NCBI GenBank assembly: GCA_038049695.1
Contig: CP142457.1
Location: forward strand, 62,864,501-62,928,500
Source: Cinnamomum chago
Taxonomy: Eukaryota; Streptophyta; Magnoliopsida; Laurales; Lauraceae
Length of the DNA stretch: 64,000 nucleotides
Direction of reading: 5' to 3'
The notes under the pieces are model-generated. The model was not told the origin of the DNA. It saw only the letters and a list, made by a program, of their open reading frames with translations, and made no database searches. Shown in pieces: positions 23,537 through 34,877 of the stretch (the stretch's first letter is position 1; each line of letters begins with the position of its first letter). The position numbers were made by a program, and so were the translations under genes.

Positions 23537-26059
23537 GAACGCCCATATATAGTACTTGATGAACATCAGCTACTGTGGCAGGAACTGAAGATGGCCCATG
23601 ACTTCGGAAGGGCTTAAGGAAAGACTCTTCTTCCCGGTGTAGTTAAATGCCCTGTAGCAGGTTCAAGTTGTTACATAACTAAAGTTTCATCTAGTATCTC
23701 AGTTGAGGGATTTCTCCTGTGACATTATGGAAATCTATAGAAAAATAGTAACTTAAGAAATTAGAAAAAAGAAAATAAAAATTGAATAAAATAGCAATGC
23801 TAGAGAAGCTTTCAAAGTATCTTAAAGACGTGTAGAAAAAACTGTGAGGGCATTCTGAAATTATTTTATACATCAAAAATGTTTTTGAAAATTTATACAT
23901 CTTTTTTAGGGTTAAAAGTACACATTAAAGTTTTCTCATCTAACAATTAAGGAAACCTTTGATAGATGGAATCATGGAACTAATCAACCCAACTTTAACA
24001 GTTTCTGAGCAGTAAGCATTCAATGATGAGTCCTACCTATCTTCAGTCGAATTCACCAAAGGTAGGCCCACCCACATGTGTCATACTATAGTGTTGTACT
24101 GCTCACTAGGTCATTTCTCCATTGATGTAATGGCAAAGAATCATTTTCAATTGAATTATGTTGAATCAACAACAAACTGCCAAGTGCCAATAGCAGACAA
24201 ACAAATAAAAAATGAGTTGTGTATATATCACATACCCTATAAATTTCAATTGTAAATAAAATATGATGGAATCTCTCATTCCAGAGTATGTTGACTGCAG
24301 ACGTAAGAGAAAATAAAAAAGATGCATTGTCCAAAGATGCATTGTCCATGTTTATTTGCAAAAATAAATTATATTCTTAATAACAATCTATCGTTTACAA
24401 TTTACATTACTCAATTTGGGTCTCAAAGTTGCTCATTTCGGTGTGGCATGCCATATGTAAGCAGTTAAATAAATACATATTCACGTATAAATAAAAGAAA
24501 AAGGAAAAAAATGGATAAGTACACAATTCGTCCATGGTTTTTCAAGAAAAGATCAAATGCGCGCACTGTTTCATTAATGAAAGTGTCGACTTTAAATGTT
24601 AGTGCATATATATCTTCCACGTGTTTTCCATTTCCAGGCCATGTGGTCCTTACAATCCAACTCGGATACCTGCTACCACGTAAAGAAGTCTCCATAACCT
24701 CCAAGGCATTTGATGGAATCGTGTGAATCACTTCAATGGAGATTGTTTTATGATCACAAGATATTCCAGTAGAAGATTCCCCATATTTGATAGTATTAAG
24801 AGAGACTAAACACCTCTCTCTCAGAGAGAGACACTTCCATATGCGGGTAACAGTTATCCCAACGAGTCTGTTGCACACAGAGTGCAGCTTTCAAAAGACC
24901 CTAAAACTCTTCCATGAGCATACTGCGAGTGACATCGGAAGGATTGGGAGAAAAAATTGAAAGAAAAAAAAAAAAAAAAACCCACCACCTTTTTCCCAAG
25001 AGATGCAGGAGCAATATGGGATAAAAATTGTTTCAAATTACTGTAAAATTAGATTAATCATCAACATCAAAGCCTTATTGTCTATGATGTATAAATACAC
25101 GGCTAGGACACGCCATAGATATGGCAGGGACACGGATTTTACACATAAAAAGACAAGTATTTGATACGATATGACACGATACGTTGCCCATTTTAAAATA
25201 TCCGTGCATCATAAGCTTATCGTAGCTATCTGAGGTTGGCTTTGTTAGTATTAGCCCAAACATAGAGCCATGCTCTTGTAACTCCAAAATCAATCATGTC
25301 TTTCATCACCACTTGAATCAAGTTCTTTATGAACCTCATGATTCACCCTTTCCATCATGCCACGATACTTTATATGGGGGTTGATTTTTATCTTCTCTGT
25401 ACATGCCCAAACCAACCCAACCAAACTTCCTTGATTCTCTCTTACATTGGAGTTACCAATAAGCTTCCTGTTATGTACTCAATCATGTCAAACTCCACTC
25501 ATGCATGTTACAAGGATTGGATACACTGACTAATTTCAGAAAAAGGGTTTTATCCTCAATGAAAATAAAACCACAAGGGTTTGATAAAATTTTAAATAAT
25601 TAAAATGTAAAATACGAGTAAGGAAAAACAAATTATATATGATGAAAGATCAGTTATGTTTGCTGATTTGATATCATTTAACCTATCTACCAAAAGGAAT
25701 TCGAAATTTATTCTGAGTACAATAGACCTTTATTATCTTATGATAGACGATACAAATGTTAAGGTGGCGACAACTTTGGCATGTGTTTGGATTCTACAGT
25801 ATAAGTGCACTGTGCACCAGAAAGTCAAATGAGAGTTCAGTTAAGTTTCAACCAGGAAAATCAGACACCAGTAATTTAGCAATATCCATACATGTAACAT
25901 TGGAGGCCGAAGCTGTAATGTTGAAACCTTCAAAATATCAGCTGCAAGTTCATTGCGGCACGTGATTAGCCCTACCAAGTCAGATCTTCGAACTGCAATA
26001 CCCGAGTGATAACAACATAAAGGCATCCAAATATTTTGTAAACACTTGCAACTGACTCA

Positions 26060-26091
<32 letters not shown>

Positions 26092-27235
26092 GATTTACCT
26101 GTCTGTGATCTGTCTGAAGATAATAAAGAAGACCAGAGTCAATATCCTTCAAGCATCAGCAAAAAGGGGTGCCTTTGCAATAAATACAGAAACAAGTAGA
26201 CAGCCAAAAAGATTTCACCTAGATGCATACATCAATTATGTGAAGCAGACCCAAAAGGAGGCAGGCCACAGAAAGTGAGTTTGGATCATTTAACAGATAC
26301 AGCTGAAGTCCCATTAGACCTAGCCGGTGGGCGGTGGCCTAACAAGCCCATTCGTATATGAGAGAGGATTCAACTAGACCTAGGGATGCCACTCCAGTGG
26401 GCTGGCAAGGTATTGGCCCAGCTCGAATTGCATATTGCTAAGCCAAGCCTAGACTAGGCCCACACTGCTAAGCTCATTCCAACACACCTCAATCTTCCCT
26501 CCCTTTAACTGCATTACTATGACTAACTTTTAAAATGAAGAGGTGAAAGAAAAACAAGCCATATTGTCTTAAAAGTAGCAGAGTCATCAGACAAACCTTT
26601 CAGACATTAGAAGAATGTATAAGATCACCTGAGCACAGTGTTTCATAGCAGACAGCATAAGTAGAAAACAATGAGTGACATGATAGTCAAGCAAGCATGC
26701 TATGCCAATGCATCAAAAGAGTTAAATTGCCAAACACAGTTTCGAGACCACCAACTTTTCATATGAATATCCCAATAGTGATCTAATGAAAAAAAATCTA
26801 AAAAATCTATTTTTTCTCCCGAACTCTTCACTTCCCCTATATATTTAGAACGGTGCCAACACATTTGCATAATTAAAAGCTAAACATTTAAAATGGACGT
26901 ACACATTTGGGAACTTTATAGTATTCAAAGAATGGTGCCAACATATAATTTCTAACAACAAACATGATTTTTAACTAACAGTGAGTAACAGGGAGTAAAG
27001 ACTCTATTCACTTTGTGCATACAAGATGTCAATCAAACATGTCATCATTCACAAAAACACTCATTATTGACAGCCAAGACTCGTTGAAGGGAAAAAAAAC
27101 ACACACACACACACACACACACTTCACTCTTGGACTGGGGCCCTCAGCAGTATTGGAAAGTCTACACTTAGGCAACCGAAGCAAAAGTTTTCTGAAGCTT
27201 CTTCAAATCCTCAACTGAAGATGAGCGTAGCTTTC
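23537..27235. other. Intergenic with duplicated blocks
   Basis: No confident gene. 24200-24365 and 25656-25716 reappear in inverted orientation at 29216-29430 (see findings). A minus-strand open frame of 137 codons at 24465-24878 has no recognisable domain; it could be a gene relic. Microsatellites: (TA)n at 26060-26088 and (AC)n at about 27099-27121. Confidence 0.5.
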
Positions 27236-28110
27236 AAATATCAGAAAATGGTTCATGTTGAGTTCAGGCCGCACCGTATACGTCTTGGGGTTCACTCCAT
27301 ATGGGCAACTGAAATCTATAGGAGGGCAGCTTACGCCGACATGTAGTTGTTGTGCTCCGCCATAAAATTTGAGAATCCTTATAATGGCCTCTGCGCATCA
27401 GGCCACCAGCGTCGAATCGTCAAACAGTAGAACCATCATCCCGAGCAATCCGTCGAGTTTAACCAAGTTGTCTTGAACGATCTTTTTGGGGATCTCATGC
27501 TCTGGAAACAATGATTCATTGAATGGAAATAAGACACCTAAAAATGGGATTCCAATCGCCTTGGCATAACAGGAGGCAAGCACATACGATGATTCGGTCA
27601 TGCCAAAATACAATTAGCTTCTAACAGTCTAGTTCGAGGCATTAACTCCCCAAGCTACAGGCGAAGATGATCGAGGGAGCGAGCTAAGACATTTTGGGTG
27701 TGAAAATGGTTGATGCACAAAGTCTCTAGAATACACGATTTTCTTAAAGCAATTGAAAACATTCTACATTGCCATTTCTCACAATTATGATCTCTCCTAG
27801 CAAAATATTGCGAATGTAATAGCCATATTCACTGAAACATACGTCCTCGCTACTCGCTAGCAACCAACACCGCATTGCCCTTTTTGTATCTTCTAATCGC
27901 CAAAGGGAAGAATCCTCTAGGGTCACATGCCGCAATAAGTGAGCCTGTGCGATCATCGGTAAGGAAAATCCTCCGCTGATGGATTCAAAAATGCTTATAA
28001 TTTTGCTTTCCAATAACGACATTTTGAAATTGAGAAGGATGCGCATCAGGAGCGCTCACTGTCCTAGAGCTCATTGTCCTAGAGTGTGTGGGATTTTACG
28101 CCCCTTGAAT
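27236..28110 (-). pseudogene. Amidophosphoribosyltransferase-like fragment A
   Basis: On the minus strand it encodes, with stops and frameshifts, pieces that align in order with the glutamine PRPP amidotransferase (PurF/ASE) fold. These are an ESISGGFSLPMIA block, ASSEDVCFSEYGYYIRNILLGE (compare the family's ASE-x-CAL...GE), then a phosphoribosyltransferase part with LLFDDSTLVA at the PRPP-binding loop position. The ancestral enzyme catalyses the first committed step of purine synthesis in plastids. The N-terminal catalytic Cys region is missing, and a frame change precedes ASSEDV. It is most similar to fragment D. Confidence 0.7.
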
Positions 28111-28139
28111 TTGTTGCTAAGTTGGGGAGATTTTAAGAT

Positions 28140-29063
28140 GTTATACAAGAAGCCAATTGCCAAGGACTCGTCATCATCTATGACCGGCTAAGAACATCTA
28201 CTTTAATGAAGACTGCAGATTGTGATGCCTACCTACCCAAATAGTGGGACAATGTTGTTGGAATTGGCATTTAGAGTACGGATGACTCTGTTTTCCACCA
28301 CCGCTAGGATGAAAGGATCTCTGTCACCAGCGATGAGCATTTCTTAGGGAGTGATTGTTGCTATGATATATGTTTCCGTGGATACGGAATATATCCGAGA
28401 TATCTTACTAGGAGAGTTGGTGATTGTTAGAAATGGTAAGGTAGAAAGCTTTCAGTTGCTTTCAAAAGCTGCGAGAAAATCTTGCGTTCTTGATACTCTA
28501 TGCATGAGCCACTCTCACACCGAAAAGGTGTTCGGTCACTCCCTAGACCATCACTGTGAGCAGATTGGCAAGTTAATGGCTCAAATTCAGTAGAAGCTGA
28601 CTGCACACTGGCATGCATATAATCATCACATTTGCTTGCATATAGTTATGCAAAAGCTACTGGAATCTCATTTCTAGGCATTGTATTTCCATTCAATCCA
28701 TCAGTGATACCGGAGCATGAGATCCACAAAATTATCGTTAAACACAAACTAGTTAAAAGGGATGCACTGATAGGGACAAAAGTCGTGTTGTTTGATGATT
28801 CAATGCTTGTCGCCAAATGCGCAAAGGTCTTCATAAGGCTCCTTAGATTTTACGGTGGAGCACACCAATTGCACGTGCGGGTAGGCTGGCCTCCTCTAGA
28901 GTTCAGCTACCCATATAGAGTCATCCAAAATAAGTATAAAGTGCACCTTGAATTCAATCTGAGCGGTTCTCTAAGATATGATAACTACGCACATCTTCGG
29001 TTGATGACTTGCAGAGGCTTTTCAAGTATGAAGAAACCGAAGATTTTTGCTTTGGTTGCCTGA
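28140..29063 (+). pseudogene. Amidophosphoribosyltransferase-like fragment B
   Basis: In one frame, 28387-28593 gives YIRDILLGELVIVRNGKVESFQ and then a VFGHSLDHH segment matching the family's VFGRSV region. A shifted frame, 28632-29063, gives a long open phosphoribosyltransferase part: LAYSYAKATGI, the PRPP loop equivalent VVLFDDSMLVAKCAKVF, and GGAHQLHVRVGWPP. The acidic DD pair of the PRPP site is kept, but the loop that follows differs from the family's D-D-S-I-V-R-G-T. It is a broken copy, nearly a twin of fragment C in the opposite orientation. Confidence 0.7.
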
Positions 29064-29215
29064 ATGGGGTGTTTCCAATACTGCCAGGATCCCAAGGCAC
29101 GAATGAAGTGTTTTTTTTTTCTTTTCCTTGGAATGAGTCTCTTGTGAATCAGAACAATTTTGAATCTTTTGATTGATATACTGTACGCACATGCATGTGT
29201 GGAGTTTGATATGAC

Positions 29216-29430
29216 TTTTCTCAGAATAAAGTTCGAATTCCTCTTGGTAGATAGGTCAAATGATATCAAATCAGCATCTTTTTGCGAATAAACATGGACA
29301 ATGCATCTTTTTGTTTTCTCTTACGTCTGCAATCAACACACTCTGGAATGAGAGATTTCATCATATTTTATTTACAATTGAAATTTATAGGGTATGTCAT
29401 ATATAGACAACTTATTTTTTTAAGATGTGC
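29216..29430. repeat. Inverted copies of upstream intergenic blocks
   Basis: 29281-29430 is the reverse complement of about 24200-24365 with few changes (shared 'ataccctataaatttcaatt' on the minus strand). 29216-29280 is the reverse complement of about 25656-25716. It lies between fragments B and C of the purine-enzyme array. Confidence 0.8.
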
Positions 29431-29449
29431 GTAAGTATCATATCTCAGA

Positions 29450-30240
29450 GAACCGTTCATATTGAATTCAAGGTGCACTTTATACTTCTTTGGGTTAACT
29501 CCATATGGGCAGCTGAACTCTAGAGGAGGTCAGCCTACCCGTATGTGCAATTGGTGTGCTCCACCGTAAAATCGAAGGAGCTTTGTGAAGACCTTTGTGC
29601 ATTTGGCGACAAGCATTGAATCATCAAACAACACGACTTTTTTCCCGAACAGTGCGTCCCTTTTAACTAGGTTGTGTTTAACGATAATTTTGTGGATCTC
29701 ATGCTCCGGTATCACTGATGGATTGAATGGAAATACAAGGCCTAGAAATGAGATTCCAGTAGCTTTTCCATAATTGTATGCAAGCAAATGTGATGATTCT
29801 ATGCATGCCAGTGTGCAGTCAACTTCTACCGGGCCAATTTGAGCCATTAACTTGCCAATCTACTCACAGTGATGGTCCAGGGAGTGACCGAACACCTTTT
29901 CGGTGTGAGGGTGGCTCATGCATAGAGTCTCAAGAACGTATGATTTTCTCGCATATTTTGGAAGCAACTGAAAGTTTTCTACCTAAGAGTTGGTAAGATA
30001 TCCTGGATATAATTTCCGTATCCACGGAAACATATGTCATAACGACAATCACTCCCTAAGAAATGCTCATCGCTGGTGACAGAGATCCTTTCATCCCAGC
30101 AGCGGTGGAGAATAGAGTCATCCGTACTCTAAAAGCCAATTCGAACAATATCGTCCCACCATCTAGAACGTAGTCATCGTAATCTATAGTCATCATCAAA
30201 GCAATCGCTCCTAGCCAATCCTTAGCAACAAACTCAAGGC
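29450..30240 (-). pseudogene. Amidophosphoribosyltransferase-like fragment C
   Basis: On the minus strand 29847-29533 stays open and encodes LAYNYGKATGISFLG, VVLFDDSMLVAKCTKVF and GGAHQLHIRVG, close to fragment B. The amidotransferase-domain part upstream (to about 30240) is broken by stops. The surrounding non-coding sequence also matches B, so the two are products of one inverted duplication. Confidence 0.7.
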
Positions 30241-30244
30241 ACTG

Positions 30245-31330
30245 AGTTTAAAATTCCACACAATCTCAAACAGCTCCTGATGCGCCACCTTCTTAGTTCC
30301 AAAATGTCCCTACTAAAAAGGGAATTATAAGCATTTTTTAATCCATCAGCGGAGGATTTTCCTCCTTGATGGTCGCACATGGCTCACTCATTGCAACATT
30401 TGACCCTAGAGGATTCCTCCCTTTGGTGATGGGAAGATCCAAAAAAGGTAATGATGTGATGATTGCTAGTGAGGACGTATGCTTCAATGAAAATGGCTAT
30501 TACATTCGCATTATTTTGCCAAGAGAGATGGTAATTGTGAGAAATGCCAATGTAGAATGTTTTCAATTGCGTCCCAAATCTCTAAGAAAATTGTGCATCC
30601 TTGAGACTCTCTGCATCAACCATCCTCACACCCAAAATGTGTTTGCTCGCTCCCTTGATGATCACTCAATCATCACCACCAATAGCTTGGGAAGTTAATG
30701 ACTTGAACTGGCCTGGTAGAAGTTGATTGTATATTGGCATGCATCAAATCATCGTATGTGCTTGCTTCAATCCCATTTTTCGGTGTCATATTTCCATTCA
30801 ATGAATCATTGTTACCAAAGCATGAGATCCCCAAAAGGATCGTTCAAGACAACTTAGTTAAACCGGACGGACTGCTCGGGATGAAGGTTCTACTAGGGCT
30901 GCACAGAACCAGACCGCAGACCGGACCGGACCGGATTAATAATAATTTATTTTTTTTAAAAATTTTTTAATATAAAACTTTAAGTATATAAAATTCCTAA
31001 GTCAAATACCCTAGTGAAATAGAAGATCTGGCTTCTTACATCTGGAAAAAGAGGCAGGAAATGGTCTGAAAATGAAAAATAAAAATAAAAACTTAGGAAA
31101 AAAAAAAAACAAATGAAACCGGTCCGGACCACTTAAGTGGTCCAGACCGGACCGTTTTGGACCGGACCGGACCACTTATAAGTGGTCCGGTCCGGTTCTC
31201 TCATTTAAGCCGGACCGGAAATCCGGTTGTGCAGCCCTAGGTTCTACTGTTTGACGATTCGACGCTGGTAGCGAGATGTGCAGAGACTATTATAAGGCTT
31301 CTTAAATTTATGGTGGAGCACAAGAAGTAA
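30245..31330 (+). pseudogene. Amidophosphoribosyltransferase-like fragment D, split
   Basis: It encodes a DPRGFLPLVMGRSKKGNDV segment (family DP-x-G-x-RPLV-x-G), SEDVCFNENGYYIRIILP, and a phosphoribosyltransferase part that breaks off at 30885 inside the PRPP-loop region. The homology resumes at 31240 after a 346-bp transposon insertion. Further stops and frameshifts are present. The nearest relative is fragment A. Confidence 0.72.
30894..31239. mobile_element. Non-autonomous hAT-type element
   Basis: Terminal inverted repeats TAGGGCTGCACA / TGTGCAGCCCTA are flanked by a perfect 8-bp target duplication GGTTCTAC at 30886-30893 and 31240-31247, diagnostic of the hAT superfamily. It is 346 bp with no transposase. 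Its interior is rich in ggaccgg repeats and holds a perfect 36-bp palindrome at 31161-31196 and an 18-bp one at 31126-31143. It interrupts fragment D. Confidence 0.93.
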
Positions 31331-31349
31331 ATGCGTGCGTAATAGAGTT

Positions 31350-31690
31350 CAGTTGCTTGGGATGAAGCTTTTACTATGGTTGATTCTACATTGGTAGTTG
31401 GATGTTCAAAGACCATTTTAAGAATGTTTGGTGCACAAGAAATTCACGTTCATGTAAGCTGCCCTCCATTAGCGTTTAAATGTCTATACGAAGTGAACCA
31501 CATGACATATACAATGAGATCTGAACTTGATATGAAGGGTTTCTTTTAGTTACGATAGCTATGAACTTGATATGAAGGGTTTCTTTTAGTTACGATAGCT
31601 ATGCTCATCTTTTAATACATGATTTGAATTATCTTTTGAGGTCTAAAGCTGAGAAATTCTGATTTTGTTGCCTAACCGGTTAATTTCCAC
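31350..31690 (+). pseudogene. Amidophosphoribosyltransferase-like fragment E
   Basis: A short 3'-part copy: sequence around 31355-31480 repeats the 'gggatgaag...ttctacattggtag' PRPP-loop region and a GAQEIHVHVSCPP-like stretch, out of a clean frame. It includes a 40-bp tandem duplication (31523-31562, 31563-31602; 'gaacttgatatgaagggttt'). Dead. Confidence 0.6.
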
Positions 31691-34190
31691 TACTGTTGGA
31701 GTCCTAAGAGTGAATATTTTCTTCTTGGATGAGTTTCGATTGTTGTAAATAATGAGTGTATTTTTTGTTGGAATTTTTTTATTGGATAGGTACAAGTTTG
31801 AAGTTGGAGAATAGTTTTAGTCTAACTTTTCAGCTATACATGAATATGATTCAGGTTAATGATGAGAGTTCATTGATTAATGTTTTTGTTAAGAATGATC
31901 ACCAAAAGATCAACAGCTAGAAGTCAAATGTTAGATTGTGAAGTAAGACGGAACTTGTAGAAATGAGTATTGATCAGATTGAACAAAGATAAGATTATAA
32001 TCAATGTTCTCTCAAAAGTTTACTTCATCCATCCAAATGAATAGGCCATATTCTTCATGCAGACTAGACCCGAGGTCTGCCAATCCATTGGGCCCAAGTC
32101 CACAAATAGCCCATAAAGAGAAGATCTTCCCATCGTACAAGAGTTTCCTTCAAAAAATTTCCCGTCGCCTAGCCATTCCAATGGCAGATCTACCATCAAG
32201 GTAACCCATGCACTCCTTTCAATTCCCTATTCCTCTATTTTACTATTAATCATTATTGACTATCATCATCTTCCATTATCGTCCATCATCATCATCATCC
32301 CCACATTACAGCTGAATCCCTGTTCGTGTCATCCCCTCCCAAAGGCCTAATCCCTAATCACAACCAACTGAAACCTAAGCCCAACCCATCCTAATCCCCG
32401 TCACCTGAAACCTAATCACTAACCCAACTCCATCCAGCCAGCCAGCCTATAACCTAACTCCAAACCCGCACCCAGTTGAAACCCTAAAGCCCCAAAACCC
32501 AAACCCCATCCCTTCCCGATCCCACTTCACCTAGCTCCCTATTTTTTTCCCACCCCTTAACGACCCCAACTAACAAAATCCTAAACCCCAATCGACTCAT
32601 CAAAAAAAAAAAAAAATCCAACACCCCATCCACCCAAAAAAACCAAATACCCAACCTCAGCCCATCCCGAACCCAAAACCCTAAATTCTTTCAAACCCTA
32701 GACCCACAAATCCCAAAATCCCAACCCCCATCTCCAGTCCAACTGCAGAGCCTAGCACCTCCATCTCAGACAAACCCTATCCCTTCAAATCCCAGTTACT
32801 CCCTGGCCAACTCCATTGTCCAACACACCATCCCTCTGTGTCCCTATCGAAACCCCATCTTGAAATCCAACACACAATCCCTCCGTCGATATTCCTATAC
32901 CCAAACCCACACACTAATAAATCTATAAAAGTGGACAGAAGCAGAGAGAGAGAGAGCACTTGCCACCCTCCGCTAGCACCTTGCATCACCACAGTCGTCA
33001 GCCTAGGCTTGTCAATGGGACGGACGGGCCTGGCCTAGGCATGGGTTGTCCAATCCCGTCCTGAATATTGGACGGGCCTACCGGGGGTTGTCCAATCCCG
33101 GCCCTAAATTGAGCGGGCCTATGTTAAATCTCATCCCGTGTAGGCTCAGGCAAGGCCCGGGCTTTAGCACGATCATGAACATAAGATCAACAACATTCTC
33201 TAATTATACATATGCTGTCACCGGACTTTAAACCCTCCTCCAATGGAAGACATATTTAACTATTAAAATAAAATCAAAGCTACTAAACAAATAAAAAAGT
33301 TAGAAAAAGGAAGAGTCAAGAGATGTATCTTAGTTGCCGACAGTCCCGAAGTAAGTTATGGATGCCTACCACTCGATTGACTCTAAGATTTCCTCACGAA
33401 GAAAAACCCCAACAAAAAAAAATATAATGTCATGATTAGAGTTGATTCAGAAATTAATATCAATCAACTGAAAACCAGAGACAAACAGATGATGAGAATC
33501 ATGCAATCACAAATCAGTTTATCATTGATTAATTGATTCAGAAATTCACTGCTCAACCATGCAATCACAAATTAACATAAGTAAAAAGTAACAAATCACA
33601 AATTAACAAAGTAACAATGTAACAGAAAATCAGTTGGACAATGGCTGTTGCGGGTGAAACAACTTTTCTTCTCTGTGCATCTATCAGGTCAGGTGTAGTG
33701 ATTTAATTTGATTTTTGTGCTTGGCCATGTTTGTTATTTTTTTCTTCTGGGTTTCTTCGCATCTTCTTATGGAAATTGGATTGCATATTCTCAACCTAAA
33801 AGAATAGAAAGAAAGATGTCCGGCAATCAATGAGAGAAAATGACCAAGTAGAAGGATACGGATGTTCCAATCAGGAACTTCCATCCATGGTAGGACTGAT
33901 CAGTTCACCTAAATGGGTCCCAGCCTACAATTAGTGCACAGGCATTGGGCTGTTATCAAAGCTCATGCTAGTAAGGCCCCTGCCTCTGCTTTCTCTTTGG
34001 TCACGACCAACCCTTCCGGGAGCAGTCAGTATGGCTCCAGTTCTAACTCCAAGACCAAGTCTTCATTTTCTTCTTTCATATGCGAACCAACCTTTAGTAT
34101 GTATATCATTTACTTTAAAAAAAAATACATTCAAAGTTTTACCTTGAGCAGTAGCCGTGAGCAGTATCTCTGAGCATAGACTGCCGACTG
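31691..34190. other. Intergenic; C/A-rich tract and TE debris
   Basis: About 32210-32800 is strikingly rich in C and A and poor in G on the + strand, with scattered 'aaccctaa'-like strings. No gene is seen. 33004-33235 carries a 5' end of a hAT element (listed separately). Confidence 0.5.
33004..33235 (+). mobile_element. Truncated hAT-type element
   Basis: It begins TAGGCTTGTCAATGGGACG and continues with 'gggttgtccaatcccgtcc' and 'ccggactttaaaccctc', all shared with the complete element at 62382-63142. Similarity ends near 33235; I see no 3' terminus or target duplication. Confidence 0.75.
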
Positions 34191-34530
34191 GGCGAGGGAG
34201 GGAGAGTAAGAGAGGGCTAAGGAGAATGGGCGAGGGAGGGAGAGAGAGGGCTAGGGAAAAGAGGGAGAGAGAGGGTGAGCCCGTGACAGAGGGAGGGTGG
34301 GCGAGGGAAAGAGAGAGGGAGGGGGCGACTGGGCTAGGGAGAGGGGCAGCGTCAGCGTGCGTTGGTGCGACGGTACGAGAGGGGGCGCGTTGTGTGCGTC
34401 GTGCGACGGTGAGAGGGCTCGCACGAGATGAAGAGCGGAGAGAGCTGAGTGAGAGACGACAGCTGAGAGAGAGCGCAGCTGATGGAGAGATGAAGATCGC
34501 AGAGAGGCAGGCAGAGGCGCAGAGCGAAGA
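34191..34530. repeat. GA/G-rich low-complexity tract
   Basis: Dense gagggagag repeats run into a more complex GC-rich part with gcg, cgtgcg and gcgagcg. The open frames on both strands follow from composition. It lies about 350 bp upstream of the Rab gene's start codon and may be promoter-proximal. Confidence 0.75.
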
Positions 34531-34877
34531 GTGCTTTTGCTTACAGAATTTTAGCTGACCATGAGTATGCACCAACCACGTTTAAGCCACCATCACAGAT
34601 TTGGGCCCGAACTGTGGGAGCACAACCTCTTCAATGCTCTTGCATACCACTGAAGTTGAGCCCCGGTCGCATGTACTCCAACCGCCAACGAGCTCCAAAG
34701 TTTCATCCAATGACAAAAGGGCAAGATCGTAATTTTAAAAAAATTTAGGTACTTTTGCCAACTTGCTCCGTCTTTATTTTCCTACGCGTCTTCTCTCCTC
34801 TCGTTGAAAATCCTCTTCCATTTCCATCTTCCTCTCGCCGGCGCCGATCGTGATTCCGTCAGTTTCAATCTCCCGCC

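Noticed and set aside
24465-24878. 137-codon minus-strand gene
   Set aside because: Looks protein-like in places (a WPGNGKHVEDIYALTFKVD stretch) but I recognise no family, and upstream and downstream exons are absent; kept as a note only.
34063-34575. 170-codon minus and 133-codon plus frames
   Set aside because: Both come from the gagggagag low-complexity tract, which lacks stops on either strand; Arg/Glu/Gly or Ser/Leu/Pro runs only.
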